From Antedon bifida (taxonomy: Eukaryota; Echinodermata; Crinoidea; Comatulida; Antedonidae), in the NCBI GenBank assembly GCA_963402885.1, contig OY727096.1, positions 21,371,820-21,435,819 on the forward strand: a stretch of DNA of 64,000 nt, in the 5' to 3' direction. Under the pieces are notes generated by a model. It did not search any database. It had not been told where the DNA came from and was given only the letters and a program-made list of their open reading frames with translations. The position numbers were made by a program, and so were the translations under genes. Position 1 is the stretch's first letter. Each line of letters begins with the position of its first letter. Shown here in pieces: positions 1-12,999 of the stretch.

Positions 1-3000
1 TACTTTCTGAAACTCCAACTGTCCGTTATTTCCAGCAGGCGGTGGTGGGGGCGCTTTGCGATCTTTCTTCCTTGTTTGTCTTGGAGGAGGGGTTAAATTG
101 GCTTTAACACTTGGTGAATGGCTTGGAGGTTGACTGGGGCGTGGAGGTGCACGTCGTTTCTTTTGTTTTAACGTTGATCGATCACGCTGCATTTCTTTGA
201 GAATTTCTGTTCTACTTTTCACTGAGTATGAGACACCAGAATTTTCTTGTGTTTTTGAAGGTGGTGTTCGTGGTGGGTAGTTGAAATCAGACTTATTTAC
301 TGGTGATCCAGTAAATGGATTTACATCCCCACCGTTTGCTTCCTCATCATTAAATGGATTCATTGCTTCATCATAGTCTTCGTCGGTATCAACTTCTCCA
401 AATGGGTTATCTCCGGAGTAGTCTGAATCTTCAGAATCAGCAAAAGGATTTTTATCATCATCATAAACCTCTTCTTGATCTGGTTGAGGAGAAACCTCAA
501 TTTCTGTTTTTTCGTTGTTTACAATTGTTATATCTTCGCTCCCATTGTCTGCTTTTTGTACTAGCTCATCTTTATCTTTCTCTGAATTCTTTTCATCTAC
601 TTTTCCCTTTTCCTCATTGTCTGACTTTCCTTTTTCATCAACCTCTAAGCCTTCCATTTCATCTTTGTCCTTTTCATTGTCTTTCTCAATCTCTTTCTTT
701 TTATTCTCTTCTATTTGCTGTGTCTGTGTTTTTTCCAAATTCTCACTACTTCCTTCATTAGCTTCTTTTGTCCCATTTGTTACCTTCTCATTATCTACTA
801 CAGCTGTTTCAATCTTCAATTTTACATCATTGTTTACATCTTCATGTGCATTTTCTTCACTTTGATCACTTTGAGATGGATCAACCTTTCGAGCTGAAGC
901 TGGAGATTTTAATCCAGTCTTTTTTCTTGGTGGAGGTTCTAGACTACCACTACTAACTGAATTTGATTTACTTGAAGAATCATGTGAACTAATTGATGGT
1001 GATTTACTGCCAAGAGATGGAGTCAATATTTCTTTACTGGAAGTCATGTAATCACGACTCGATTCTGAACTTAAACTGTCTTTACTGCTATAGCTTGAGG
1101 AATCACTTCTAACAGCTGCCAATGATTTCATCAGACCTTTTCTTGCGTCTTCTTCAACTTGAAATCTTGCACGTGATGTCTGAGCAGCTAAAAGATGAGG
1201 ATGTAGTCCAGCTGCAGGGAGCTTTACTCCTCCAAATGGCTTTGGAAATAATTCTGGTTTATCTGACGGATCTGGTTTAATTTTTCGACGTGGAATCTTT
1301 GGCGACATCTTCTGGTTAGGTATCAAATCTATTCTATTTGCCCAAGGATCATTACTTTCTCTTTCAGGTTCTGTGGCAACTTTAACTGGTGGTTTCTTCT
1401 TGATCTCTGCTGGCTCCCCAGCGGTATGAGTTTCCCAAATAGTATCTCCACCAACGCCTTCCGATTTTGGAGCAGTTTTTGCAGCTGCTCTTTCTGAAAT
1501 ATTTGCTCGTATTTTCCAGATATCATTGCTGTGGTGAAGACATTCAAACTCGCGAGAGTCTCTCTTTTTCTTATACGTTCCAGAACGTAGGGTCGCTTGA
1601 CATGTAGAACACTTGAAGCAGGCTCTGTGGAATAGTTTTCCCTCAATCACCAACCGTTCCATTAAATAAACTTTTTTCCCGCACGAAATACATTTATCAC
1701 CCATGATTGCTATCTTGCGTGGTGGCTCACTTGCATCCTATAATTACAAAATATTTCCCTTCATTAATATTACACAAACTTATAATAATGGTGGAATGTC
1801 TCTTTAAAGCTCTGTCTACACATCAAAATAGTCAATATCAAACAAAAAAAGTGTGATGTGCCCAAATATGGTAGTGATATGCTCAAATACGGTAGTGATA
1901 TGCATGTCCATATCACCGATCACATTTTTTTGTCACATAAAGTTTGATAGTGTAGACAAGGCTTAAGAGATTGAAGTAGATTATTAAACGAATGTGCCTC
2001 ACAGCATACAAATGCATTTATACAGGCTTCTTTGTTCTTCTCTTACTTTGTTTCATAGTTACCAAATGAATAGAGAGTATAATTCCCAGTCTCACCAACT
2101 CTTCACAAGCCTTCAATAAACAAATTAATTAAAATGTGTCTCACCTTGGGCAGAGTTTTCTCTCTCTTTTTCGCCCCAATGTGGCCAATCCCAGATCCTA
2201 AATAAAGGGGAAAAAGAGGTTAGTAGTTTAATGCAATGAGTATACTATGGGAGGAATCACACAGAATCACATAGTGTGTGTGATGTGCAGCATAGAATGC
2301 ATTGCAGAGAAAGTACAACTAAAACAGCAGACTCTTTTAAAACTATAATTATTTATAAAACATTATGTTGAATGTCAGCAGTGCATTGTTCAACGTTAGG
2401 GCCAATTTACACACGGCAACAGTAAGCGAGAAAAAAAATGTAGCTTGTCCCATGCAGAATCTGCATCTATCCTGAGTGGGTTTCCGATCGACCACTCCAC
2501 TTTCATGTAAATAGATTTTGGTTTTCCGCTTACCGTCACCGCTCGTCTGTGTAAATTGGTTTTTATGCTGCCAGAATGTGCTGTGCTACAGTATGTCTAC
2601 TGCCGCTAACTAACCACTAAGTTAAATACAACCAATCCTCTCGCCAACTAACCTGCTTTTGCTGAGCCTTCATCTATTGATACTAATACAAAATAGTATA
2701 CATCAAACTAATAATATAACCTTACAAATACTTGATAAAAGACTAGTATAGTATTTGGTTCTTTAAGCTCCTACTAGCTGTTTAGTTTGACCTTGCAAAT
2801 GCTTGTTTTAAATGTCATTGTCAACAACATTGTGTACGAGACCTGGCCACAATTTATTTCAATTCTCCTTTCTTTATTCTTAATGTAGCACAATGCAATA
2901 TTTAATGTATAGTAGTGCTTTAAAGAATATAAAAATAAAATATATGTTATATGCTGGCTAACTATGCAGTATACTGTACTGTAAACTACTACATGATTTT

Positions 3001-6000
3001 CAATTGATTTGTTTAATGTCATTGTCAAATAAAATGATTAAATTAGAAAAAGTTATTATCATTTCAAATTAAATTAATAATTACACAAGTAATGAAATGA
3101 AATATACAAGAAATTAAAATTAATATACAAAGTAATATTTAAATAATGTTGTTAGGAATATTAAGAATGATTATAAAAATAATGCTAACTAGAATATTTA
3201 GGTTGAGAATATATAATTATCATGAAACTAAATAGTGTATGTTATATGTTGCACTATGATTAACATTAATGTTGTATGAAACATCAGTAATGTTCTTGAC
3301 CTTTAACCATGAATCAGCACATACAGTAGAACGACAATTAGGGGAGACCTGCAGGATCCAAAAAAAGAAGAGTCCCCTTAAAAGAGGTGTTCCTTGAATA
3401 TGCGAGTCCCAAAGGACATTGTACAGTACAGTATAGCTAGGTATATTTCCCCATCAGGAATAGACCTTGCACATTGTTAAATTGAAATGGGGGCCTGTGG
3501 GGTGTACAGTAAATATCATAATTCTACTATATTAAAATTAATATTTCCTGCTTTATGAAAAATCATGTTCATCCTCTTTCATCCCCTTCCTCTCTCAACA
3601 ATATCAAGGATTCCAAAATGACAGACCACATTTTAACCATCAGTGAGCAACACAACATAGAACATTATAATTATCATTTTTTTGAAATGTTTTTATACAG
3701 TACATAACATTGACATGATGACATATGATGGATGATGACAAGTTAAAAAAAAACATATAATCCTAGAATCTAGTGCCTGGCACTGAAATAAATAATTACT
3801 TATGTGCTTGCAGTAACTGCAGACAAATGATAAATAATATTAAATATAAGAAATATATAATAACCTACCATTGCCCTGATAGTCTTTTATTAAAGCTAAA
3901 CTTCTCATTTTCGATCGTCTAAAAAGATTTCAACTCTAAAAATCTACTGATTTCCGTAAACTAACCACATCAACATCTTGCTTCAGACTGAATGTTTTGC
4001 AGCAAATAACCTTCCCAGAATGCATCAGGGATGTTAATGCACATTTTTCGTTTCCTCTTTAAGAATGAATTCTTAAATTGATATATCAAACCAATGCAGA
4101 CAGTATTTATCAATGACATTATTAATGACATATTAATCTATAAGGCTATAGATGGATTAAGGCTACTAATCACTTTTACTATAAAAGTTTAGACTCACAG
4201 ACATAGGGACTGTATCAAATTGATTCTATTGTAATTATTTTTAACACTGTACACTGTTATTTTTTTTTAAAGAATGACACATTTTTAGTAATAAATAATT
4301 TGCTTATACATTAGAAAAGCAACCTCTTAATAAATTCTTACTGTAGTTTTACAAAGAGAAATAGAAAACGAATATGAAGAAAAACTCTCCATCTTAGATA
4401 ATCACCAATTTGTTTGTTTCTACATTTTTAACCAATTTCGAACTGATTTTTTTAATGTTGATATAAAGTTTGCGGTACACCACGTATATTAGTTCTGAAA
4501 ATAACTGTTGAGTTTCCTCGACGTTTTTCGATCAATATGCTTTGATCGTCCTCAGGAGTAAGAATGCAGAAAGTCCAGGAAACTGGGAATATAAGTGGAA
4601 TAGGGTGGGACTGGTGTGAAAGCTAGAAACAATAGCAAGTTCACACAGTGGGAGGGATTTTTAACCAGAATGTTGGTATTATTATGCATTTTTTACTTTT
4701 TGTATTCAATTTATTCTTACAATTTCAAATAATAATAATATAATAATAAATGAAATGACATTAATATTATTTGAAAATCTGAAAATGAAAATACTGTCAC
4801 ATCCAATAGTATTATATTTAGATGCATTACATAATGCTGGTTTAGTAGACAGAAATTGAGGAAACGTCAATATTCAGACACAGATGTTAAAAATTAGTTT
4901 AATAAAAATATAAAAAAACAAGAAGTGCAAGGTCCTAGAAATTTATCAGTTTATAATTTATCTTATTTTTCATTACACATTACCAATTTGTTTGTAGCCC
5001 CTTCCTCTCTGTGCATGGCACCACCTTCCACACACTAAACATACTCTTATCACTCTAGACTCCAAAGTTCCCTTTATTAAAACATTAAAGTTTAACACTT
5101 GTATCTCCCCACCCCAGGGCTTCCCTTATAAAAGGCAGTCAAAACAGACTCGTAAAGGAAATGTAATTTCCTAACTATGGATCAAATATAAAGTTTGAAT
5201 ACAGATAACACATTGATGTTATAATCACTAAACTTGCATAGTGTATACTGTATAATTTGTTTGATAGACCTGTGTTATGTCATACTCTTGCAGACTTTTA
5301 GCTCAATGTTGATACTGTCCTGAGAAATCCATGAAAGTCAAACAACAATGTCTAACAATACATACCATAAGATCATAATTTGTGTAAAATTGTTTGCTCT
5401 TTTATTTTTAAAAAATGTGGATCAAAATCATAACAAAAAACAAAAGTGCTATGGCAACAAAATGCATTAAAATAAATAAAAAATAATTAACTGCAATGAT
5501 AAATTATTAATAATCAATTATTAAATTATACAAAATTTAAATTTCAAAATGCATTGTGAGTTTAAAAAAAAAAATTTATAATTGCAAACACTTTGAATGA
5601 AGTTGTGCCTAGTCATCTGAATTGACCAAATATGGGCACATCACCTGTGCTTTATGTAAATGATGATGCAACCATGCATGACCTTCAATTATGTGTATTA
5701 AATAAAAAAAGTATGCATGCTTTTGAGTATAACATAAAAAATCCGTCAGGCAGCAAACTAAAAATGATTTCTTTGACACATACCTTTCGGGCGCTTCTTT
5801 GCTGAAAATGTGAAAGACATTTTACCTGTATATTGTCATTCTAATATTCACTGTAATTTATTTGTAAGAAATCTACAACAGACATGGACCATGGGGGAGG
5901 AAATGATATCAATTTGCCATTTCCCGAGTTGATGAAGCTCAGTGCAGGAAAAAAAGCAACAAAAAAAGTGTTGTAAATTAGCGGTGATGTCGTATAGTAG

Positions 6001-9000
6001 ATGTGAAATAAATAAAACTGCAAAACTTCATTATTAAAGTATGCCTGATTCTATAGTTCTTCCAAAAGATGTACAGTACATTTTTACATTGTTTTGCTAA
6101 AGCTCTGTCTACATTATCAAACTAGTTGGACAAAAAATGTGATCTGCCCAAATATGGTAAAGATATGCCCAAATATGGTAGTGATATGACATTATCATGT
6201 CCATATGGGCATATCACATTTGTTGTCATATAAAATTTGATAGTGTAGACAGAGCTTTAAGGAAAACATCCTAATATATCACTAAGTTAATAGTTCATAA
6301 CGTTCTGATAGCTTTATTATTCATTTGAGCTGTTGTTACTTATAGTATTGAACTACTATGATACAATGATTTTCCTAAACAAAAAAGCACCTGTTGTTCA
6401 ACATGTTGATTACTAATAATGACAACATGATACAAAAGCAATACACCTTGGACATAAAGGTCATTTAATGATACACTTGACAATCATAATCAAGTCATAA
6501 ACAATACAATATAAACATTCATGATGACATTTTATAGACTACTTTATGAATATTCATGAATGTCAAGATGTATTGATACTTCTTTATGAATATTCATGAA
6601 TGTCTAATACAGTATATTCAAAGAGATTTTATATTAGAAGTAGTTTGAACAAGAATTTAATCTGAATATATTCATACAAAGTGTAGACGAAGGTCATGTA
6701 ATCTTATGAATGCTCTGCTTTATTCTAAATTGAAACTTAGCATTTATACAAATGAATACTGATCTTAAATGAGGTCACCACTTCTTAGGACCTGCTTAAC
6801 AAGTGACCAATTGTACTAATTCTACAAGTATAGATTACAAGTGGAGAAGAAACATGTATCGTATTTATACGTTTATTTATACCAATCCACTTATCAGTCA
6901 GTCACTTGTATAATGCAACATAACATCTTACTTTAGTCACATGACCGGTATCTAGTCACATGACTGGTATCTAGTCACATGACTGGTATCTAGTCACATG
7001 ACTGGTATCTAGTCACATGACTGGTATCGAGTCACATGATTGGTATTTAGTCACATGATTAGTATCTAGTCACATGACTGGTATCTAGTCACATGGAAGT
7101 TAGGGGAGTTATTTACAAATAAATGAAAACTGAAAAAAATTTAAAAAAAAACACTTTACCTGGTGACTTGCCGTGGAAATAGTTGTAATATTGTGAGACG
7201 TAGGTTAGGATGCTAAGTCTGTCTGGTATCAGCATTGTTGCCATGTCCTCTGGGTCCAGCAAGGCAGGGATGCCAAGATCCCGTTCGGCAACCTCAAAGG
7301 CCTACAAACAAATGTTTTAAAATGTTCAAAGCCGTTAAAGGTAGAAAGTTAATTAAGATCTCAGTATTAAACCACATAATCAAACATTTGAACAAGAATA
7401 TCAATATAAAAAATCCACCTTATAAAACTCGCAACCTGCAAAGCTAACGTTAATATATCAAAGAATTTGAGAACAATTTGTACCGAGTGGAGCCAAAGTC
7501 ATGTGACTTCCTAGTAACTGATAACAGGTGTAACACCTGTAAACAAGTGAACACACCTGAGGATTTGTCTTATTTCATCAAATTATCGAGATCATTTTAG
7601 ACAGGATGTAAAAACAAACTGTCAATATTTAAAGGTATACCATTTATGTGACTGATTTTTTTTATTATGTGAAATGCTGCAGTACTGTACACATGGTGAT
7701 ACTGGGAGATTTGATTTTATCTGAGGATTTTGTCTAGAGCAATCACCAACAAGTTTAGTTTTTTTTTAAAGTAATTATAATCTACCTTGAACTTTTCCCA
7801 CCCATCCAACACATGTGATGTCAAACCATGATGATCAACTAATGAATGTTTAATTACTTTACTTTTTAAAATCATTTTTTTTTTACATAAAGAAAACAAT
7901 TATACAAAGAAAAGTTTTGTCTTAATTTCTAGGTTACCATTTATAAGTCAGAATGAAATAAAAATGGTTTGCGAGTTTGTTTGTGGAAATGGAGACAATA
8001 TGACGGTGTTGGCAATATCATTGGATAATTGAAAACACAAGTTGCGGCGAGAGCGGCAATCTGTCTACGTCAATCACATGATGGGCTATTACGCGTACTA
8101 TTTTTCTACTGACTGACCTAGTCAAAATGGTGACTCATTTAATTCAGTTTGTTAAAACATCTATTTTAAAAATAGGTTTGTCATTTGAAATTGTGAATTT
8201 AAATATAGATAACAATTTGTTAATTTTTCATGCCATATCTGAAAAAAAAATTTTACAGAAAATTATTTCATTCACTTTAATACAATCTGTTCTATTTTGA
8301 TATGGGTTTAATATTTGAAATTGTGGATCTGAATATACATTTTATTTGTTTTTTTCCATGTCACAATTTTTAAAGTTTTTACAGAAAAACTATTTTATTC
8401 AAAATTTTAATTCAGTCTGTAAAAGTTTATATTTTTATATTGCAAATTACATATAACATTTTTTATAAAATAATTTTTCCCCTAAATGTGTATTTAAATA
8501 TAAAAATGTTTAGTTCACATATGTCCTGTAATATAAATATAAAGATGATGCATTTTAAAACCAACTGTTAAACTTTTTTCGGAAGGAAAAATCTGTAAAA
8601 GTATTGAATCTATGAACAGAATCCATTTCCTACTAAAAAAATTGAAAGGAAATCTAATAATATTGGTAAGACAATGGTAAGATGCTAAATTGTCAGGAAA
8701 AGGGTTCAATAGCATAATTCATGCTCTGCATAGCTGTTGTGTGGATTTGAACCTGTCACTCTCACTGACAGGCAGAGTACTATACTGTTAGACCACACTT
8801 TTTTTCATACAAACATTTTACTTTCAGTGTTTGAAGCCAGCTTACAGTATGCACTACAGGTATATAAGAATTAACTAATGAGTTTCATAATAAACATAAT
8901 CGCTAGACTGTGTTTATTATATAAATAGATCCCACTTGTTGATGATTGCTAACAATGTCACCCAGAACTTTCACAATGAGACCTGGTGAGTAACCTTGGA

Positions 9001-10700
9001 TTTATTTTATTTTTCTGCAGTGTACTTCCTGGATACCTAAATAATGAACACCTCTGCACATGGGCTTAACAGACTAGACATATTGTTCTTATCAGAGAAG
9101 AGTAAAATTATAATTTCAACGGTCTGTATTTATACTAAATATTAATAATTGGTAAATCAATAAACGGTCTTGGCATCATAATTTAATTATCTTCATTGAG
9201 ACAATGCAACATAAACAGCCTCTATTTCAACTTGACCATGTTTATTTCCTAATTATTTAAATACTTTTACATATTTATAAAACTTGAATGAATTATAAAG
9301 ATTGAATTTATTTACATAAATTTACTGGATTCATTAAAATAACTATACTCATCACAGACATGATTTTTATCTATACTGTAAGTTTTTTTCTATTTTTTCT
9401 ACTTTTTTTCAGATAAACTACAAAAACAAAACAAAAGTATGTCACATAACTTTATCTACTTACCAAACTGTTATTTTCCCTTATATTCTCCTTTGCTAAT
9501 GCATCAAAATCTCTAAGGTAAGTAGAAACAAAAAATGTAAATTATATACATAATGACTAAGTTACATGAATTTAGACGAAAATAAACGAGATTGAAATAT
9601 GAAAGAACAACAGAGGAACTGGTTTAAAAACCATTTCCTTAGTAACTGATTGATAAAAGGTCATGAACGATTCAATGTTTTTTTTTTTACAAAAAAAGCT
9701 ATGTATAATGTTTTACTCCAGTTGGTACTAGGCTACCAGGTATTAATCTGTTCGGCAAGTGTCGTGTCAGAATAGTGCCGGTTTATAGATTTTTAATTTA
9801 TTTTTAACTTTCTTTAGAGAAGGTTTCCTTCCATTTGAACCGGCAGGCCAGCTCATATCCAGGGGCCTATTTAAATAATTAATATAATTAATAATAGTAT
9901 GTATTTGGAGAGGTCATCATTTTTAATTGGGAAGCAATCTTGCAGGCTACTGTAAAGTGGTTGCAAGTTTGAGGTAAGAGAGAATAGTTTATACATGTCA
10001 GCATTGTACAATAGTATTTTATTGTAATATATAAACCTAATTATCTAGCCTTTCCGAGGTTACAATTGACAAAAGGGTTACTTTTCTTTACCTCTTTTCT
10101 TTGGAAAAACTAATAACTATTGAATACTGTACAAGATAAACAAGCATGAATGTGCGATACTCGGGGTACAGCAAAAGAAGCTGTAATGACGTCATAAGAC
10201 GGGATGTGACGTCACATACACATCAATAACCTTGCTAACAAATAGTTTATACGGCTATACGGTACCATCTTCGAGACGTCATATGGCTGCATCCGGTTTG
10301 AAATTTAAAAATCCGGCTCTATAGCTTTGAGGACATGTCCCTGTAGTATAGTCATGCCAAATCCCAGCTCAATACTACAACGAATAAGGGAGGAGTAGTA
10401 CTTTATAAATCGCACTTTTTACTCAATAGTGTCGGATGGAAGAGCAGAAGATGAGAGAGTCCTAGACTCGGGTATCCCGAGTAACAATAAATTAAAGCTT
10501 GTTATACATCAAAATAAACAATATAACCATAATAATAAAGGTGTTTCTTACATAAGGTCAGGTCTGTAGTTGTGAATAATAGCGCAGAATGCAAGGCCAT
10601 CCCGCCATGATTTTGTCATGTTTTCAATCTTGACATCTTCGTAACCTTCGGTGACCTGCTGACACCAAGACTGAAGTGCTTTCGCACCTCTCAGCGCCAT
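1..10700 (-). CDS. MICALL: MICAL-like protein (CH + LIM + NPF motifs), 5' part of gene
   Basis: Six coding exons read right to left: 10552-10700 (ATG at 10700), 9464-9512, 7160-7301, 5784-5801, 2145-2197 and 1-1737, giving 716 codons that stay in phase; the gene continues past position 1. Residues about 1-110 form a calponin-homology domain ([32 protein letters not shown]). Residues 153-206 are a LIM zinc finger with all eight ligands (C153, C156, H174, C177, C180, C183, C203, H206). A Ser/Glu/Lys-rich region and proline-rich stretches follow. MICAL-like proteins act as Rab effectors on recycling endosomes and tubules; NPF motifs bind EHD-family EH domains. The ATG lies directly before the CH domain, so the FAD monooxygenase of true MICALs is absent, which fits MICALL1/2. 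The C-terminal bMERB Rab-binding domain should lie outside the window. L1 versus L2 cannot be decided. Family confidence is high. Confidence 0.93.
310..450 (-). other. Cluster of four NPF motifs in the MICAL-like protein
   Basis: Within about 140 nt the reading frame encodes four Asn-Pro-Phe motifs in an acidic context: KNPFAD, DNPFGE, MNPFND and VNPFTG. NPF tripeptides are ligands of EH domains, and human MICALL1 binds EHD1 this way. Four in a row suggest multivalent EHD binding, which is inference. Confidence 0.85.
1804..1966. repeat. Palindromic MITE family M1, copy 1
   Basis: Terminal inverted repeats start AGCTCTGTCTACAC and end GTGTAGACAAGGCT, with TTAA-like flanks on both sides. The inside reads GTGATGTGCCCAAATATGG and its reverse complement. 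It lies in the first intron upstream of the LIM exon. Confidence 0.85.
2198..5783 (-). other. Long intron of the MICAL-like gene
   Basis: No coding exon was recognised here. It holds a palindromic-MITE family member at 2399-2562 and a dispersed repeat at about 4458-4560 that recurs at 35211-35285 and 59552-59600. A weak inverted element near 3320-3450 resembles segments near 18510-18640 and 22005-22110. The rest is AT-rich without clear structure. Confidence 0.6.
2399..2562. repeat. MITE family M2, copy 1
   Basis: Ends are GGCCAATTTACACACGGCAA and the near reverse complement CGCTCGTCTGTGTAAATTGG, enclosing the shared core TAGCTTGTCCCA. Other copies lie at 17475-17665 and 54094-54251. Confidence 0.8.
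5784..5801 (-). other. 18-nt microexon of the MICAL-like gene
   Basis: This is flanked by a TTTTCAG acceptor and a GTATGT donor on the minus strand. It joins the CH exon (ending in phase 1) to the 53-nt exon at 2145-2197 without a frameshift, adding the basic run AKKRPK. Skipping it would also keep frame, so it may be alternatively spliced. Confidence 0.8.
6098..6260. repeat. Palindromic MITE family M1, copy 2
   Basis: It begins TAAAGCTCTGTCTACA and ends TGTAGACAGAGCTTTA, with the same inner palindrome as copy 1. It lies in a MICAL-like intron. Confidence 0.85.
6933..7095. repeat. 19-bp minisatellite
   Basis: About eight and a half head-to-tail copies of TAGTCACATGACTGGTATC with a few substitutions. 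It ends some 65 bp from the splice donor of the CH-domain exon. Confidence 0.92.
7302..10551 (-). other. Introns 1-2 of the MICAL-like gene
   Basis: This span includes the 49-nt exon 9464-9512. Apart from that exon and a tRNA-like SINE head at 8735-8803, the sequence is AT-rich and unremarkable. Confidence 0.55.
8735..8803 (-). repeat. tRNA-derived SINE head (fragment)
   Basis: On the minus strand there is an A-box-like TGGTCTAACAGTATAG and a perfect B-box GGTTCAAATCC with tRNA-like spacing. No cloverleaf was confirmed. I read it as a SINE head or tRNA pseudogene rather than a functional tRNA. Confidence 0.55.
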
Positions 10701-11892
10701 CTTCTATCTGCTTCTTGTACACTGGTGTTGGCCAAGTAGTTGATTTAAAATTAAATGCTAACCATCCTCTATAAAGTATAAATACAAAATAACAAATAAA
10801 AAGCACAGAATTAACAAATGAGCTGGTAAATAGCTTTATAAAAAAACTTGCTGAAGGGCTGGTGCCCGAAAGCTCCGCTAATTTTTCTGGCTGTTTTATT
10901 TTATCGTTTTGATTTAGCTTTTTGCTTTTTTTATTTTGTATCGCCATTGAGATCCAGCCACTGATACCCACAGCATTGTCAATTTGCCTTTGGATTTATA
11001 AAAACATAAACTATTATCTGACATTCAACCAACCTAGGATCATGGAGGAAATATATCTAGGATGAACAGATTGTACATGTTATTTATTCAATTATGTATT
11101 GTTTATTCGATTACTGAATAAACAAGATAGACCTGTACAGTATATTTATTCAGATACTATAAATCAGCTATTCATGGAAAAATCAATTTTATGTTATCTG
11201 CTCTACAAACTGATTGCTTTAAATTAATAAATAACATTTTAAAAGTATTTGTTAATTACATACATACATACATTAATAACATTTATAAATATAATAACAA
11301 ATCAATAATTCATGTCAATGTAAAAAAAAAAAATGAAAGAATGGATAAATGAATTTTAAGATGAATGGAGATACCTGAATGATGATTGAAAGGTGTAAAT
11401 TCTAAATTAAAATCAAGAACAGGACTGATGATATATCACTCTATAATAGCACTCAAACTGTAATTACAATTTGTCTGCAGCAACCATATTGTTAAAGGAT
11501 TAATAACTAGGCTTAGACTAGCTAATTGTTAATAGTGTTAAATTAAATTCTATAAATTGATTATGCATGAGAGTGAATTTTGTAATTTTATTCAAAGTAT
11601 TGTGAGGTAATATATATGTGTGTACGTTCTATAACATAAAAAAAATGTACAATAAAGGTACTGAACAGAATAGAGTTAGAGTAAGTGTCCTCTCTTTCTA
11701 CTCAACTGTATTTATTAGTATTTAAATGTGAGATAAATAATTATGAATTCAAACAAGGCCAACAGGTTTATAAATACTGTACAATAAGTATAGTACGGCC
11801 ATGGTACGGCTCTGCAATAAAAAATAATAATTAGTAAATTATATAATTTTATAAATATTTCAAAAAAAATAAATAGCATGGAAAAGAAAATA
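10701..11892. other. 5' flank and intergenic DNA upstream of the MICAL-like gene
   Basis: AT-rich sequence. Positions 10862-10990 are about 115-130 bp long and recur in inverted orientation at about 50668-50785, so this flank holds a dispersed repeat. No gene recognised. Confidence 0.5.
10862..10990 (-). repeat. Dispersed repeat, copy A
   Basis: On the minus strand it contains AAAAGCTAAATCAAAACGAT and GACAATGCTGTGGGTATCA. Both strings recur on the plus strand at 50668-50785 with small insertions. Family unknown. Confidence 0.7.
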
Positions 11893-12526
11893 TTAAAGCC
11901 CCCTTCCCTACGTTTTTTAGATCTAATTTAAGATCACAAACTATATTTAATGTAAAAATAATACTATATGGTCCTATTGCGATAACTTTTTTCGTCTTTA
12001 AACGGTTAAAAATGTGAAAAATAAGTCGATTCTAATAATTATAGCGGCCCGCTATAAATCCCAAAATGCATTGCGCGCGGATTGATATTTTTGTTTTTCA
12101 CCTGTAATTCGCCCACTTTTCGATCGATCGTGAGGCCAAAACAAATGGATGACTCCTAACTTGTCAGCGAAAATACCGGGTTTTCCCCAATTTGTATCAA
12201 CGGAGTCTGGCAAAAATAGAAAGACAATTAATGCAGCAACTATACAACGTCAGGCTAGGTATATAGCTAGCGTACGATGTTCGTACGTTACCGATGTTTA
12301 CCAGCTAGGCCTACAAAACTAAGCCTAGCTAGGCTAGGCCTAAGACCGTCCACGAGAGGTCGATCGCCGCGAGCTACTTAGGTAGTGCATTGTTTCTCAC
12401 TTTTTATCATAATTTACCATAAAACGTACATTTAAGACAAGGAATGACATGGTTTAATGTTTTTAAAGTGATATATACGTATTATTTTCCAAAAAACGTC
12501 CAAAATTGCAGGGAAGGGGTCTTTAA
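11893..12526 (+). mobile_element. 634-bp TTAA-flanked MITE, copy 1
   Basis: The element is bounded by TTAA on both sides. Its ends are imperfect inverted repeats: AGCCCCCTTCCCTACG on the left and the reverse complement of AGACCCCTTCCCTGCAA on the right. A second copy of exactly the same length, inverted, lies at 51813-52446 in the START-gene intron and is nearly identical by eye. TTAA target duplication is typical of piggyBac-like and Kolobok-like elements, which is inference. No transposase ORF is present, so it is non-autonomous. It contains AGGCCTA-type motifs and several CpG-rich palindromes such as CGATCGATCG. Confidence 0.88.
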
Positions 12527-12999
12527 AACTAAAAGGCGGATCAGGTGCCGTTTTCGGCCACCTCGACTTGTATGGACTATACCATTATAAAAAGATGGGA
12601 AAATAGGGGTGTCCTATTTATTAATTGAGTGTGCTAATGTGTTAAAATACTGCTGCTTTTGTTCTTTTGTTTAGTGCATTATGTTTCAGCAACAAAGGGA
12701 AAACAACTACGCCCTGCTTGCTGTAGAATTAATTTCAGTTTTCAAGTTAATACAGTATATTATGGCTCTTTATTTCTATATAATTTGTAGGTATCCTTTT
12801 CTAAAATGGATATTAGGTGGACTCCCTAAGGTGGATATTGAATAATGTTTACGGATTTATACAGAAAGTATATAAAGAAATTAGTTTTTATTCCAGTTAC
12901 AAATAAAAAATATAATTTATCTAACGATAAGACAGTAGTACATATTTAACAAAGATGACAGTAGTACATTTAATAAGATCTATCACATACTGATTATTA

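Larger units (their letters stand above)
5802..7159 (-). other. Intron of the MICAL-like gene with repeats
   Basis: It contains a 163-bp palindromic MITE (6098-6260), a directly repeated segment containing ATGAATATTCATGAATGTC at about 6541 and 6581, and a 19-bp minisatellite (6933-7095). I saw no exon signal. Confidence 0.6.

Noticed and set aside
354-956. Plus-strand open frames opposite the MICAL-like exon
   Set aside because: They are antisense shadows of the low-complexity acidic coding region; the minus-strand frame has the LIM and NPF motifs.
6933-7095. CRISPR-like direct repeats
   Set aside because: The 19-bp units are contiguous with no unique spacers, so this is a minisatellite.
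10624-10971. Minus-strand 115-codon frame over the MICAL-like start
   Set aside because: It overlaps the CH exon in another frame and covers a dispersed repeat. The frame from ATG 10700 gives the CH domain.
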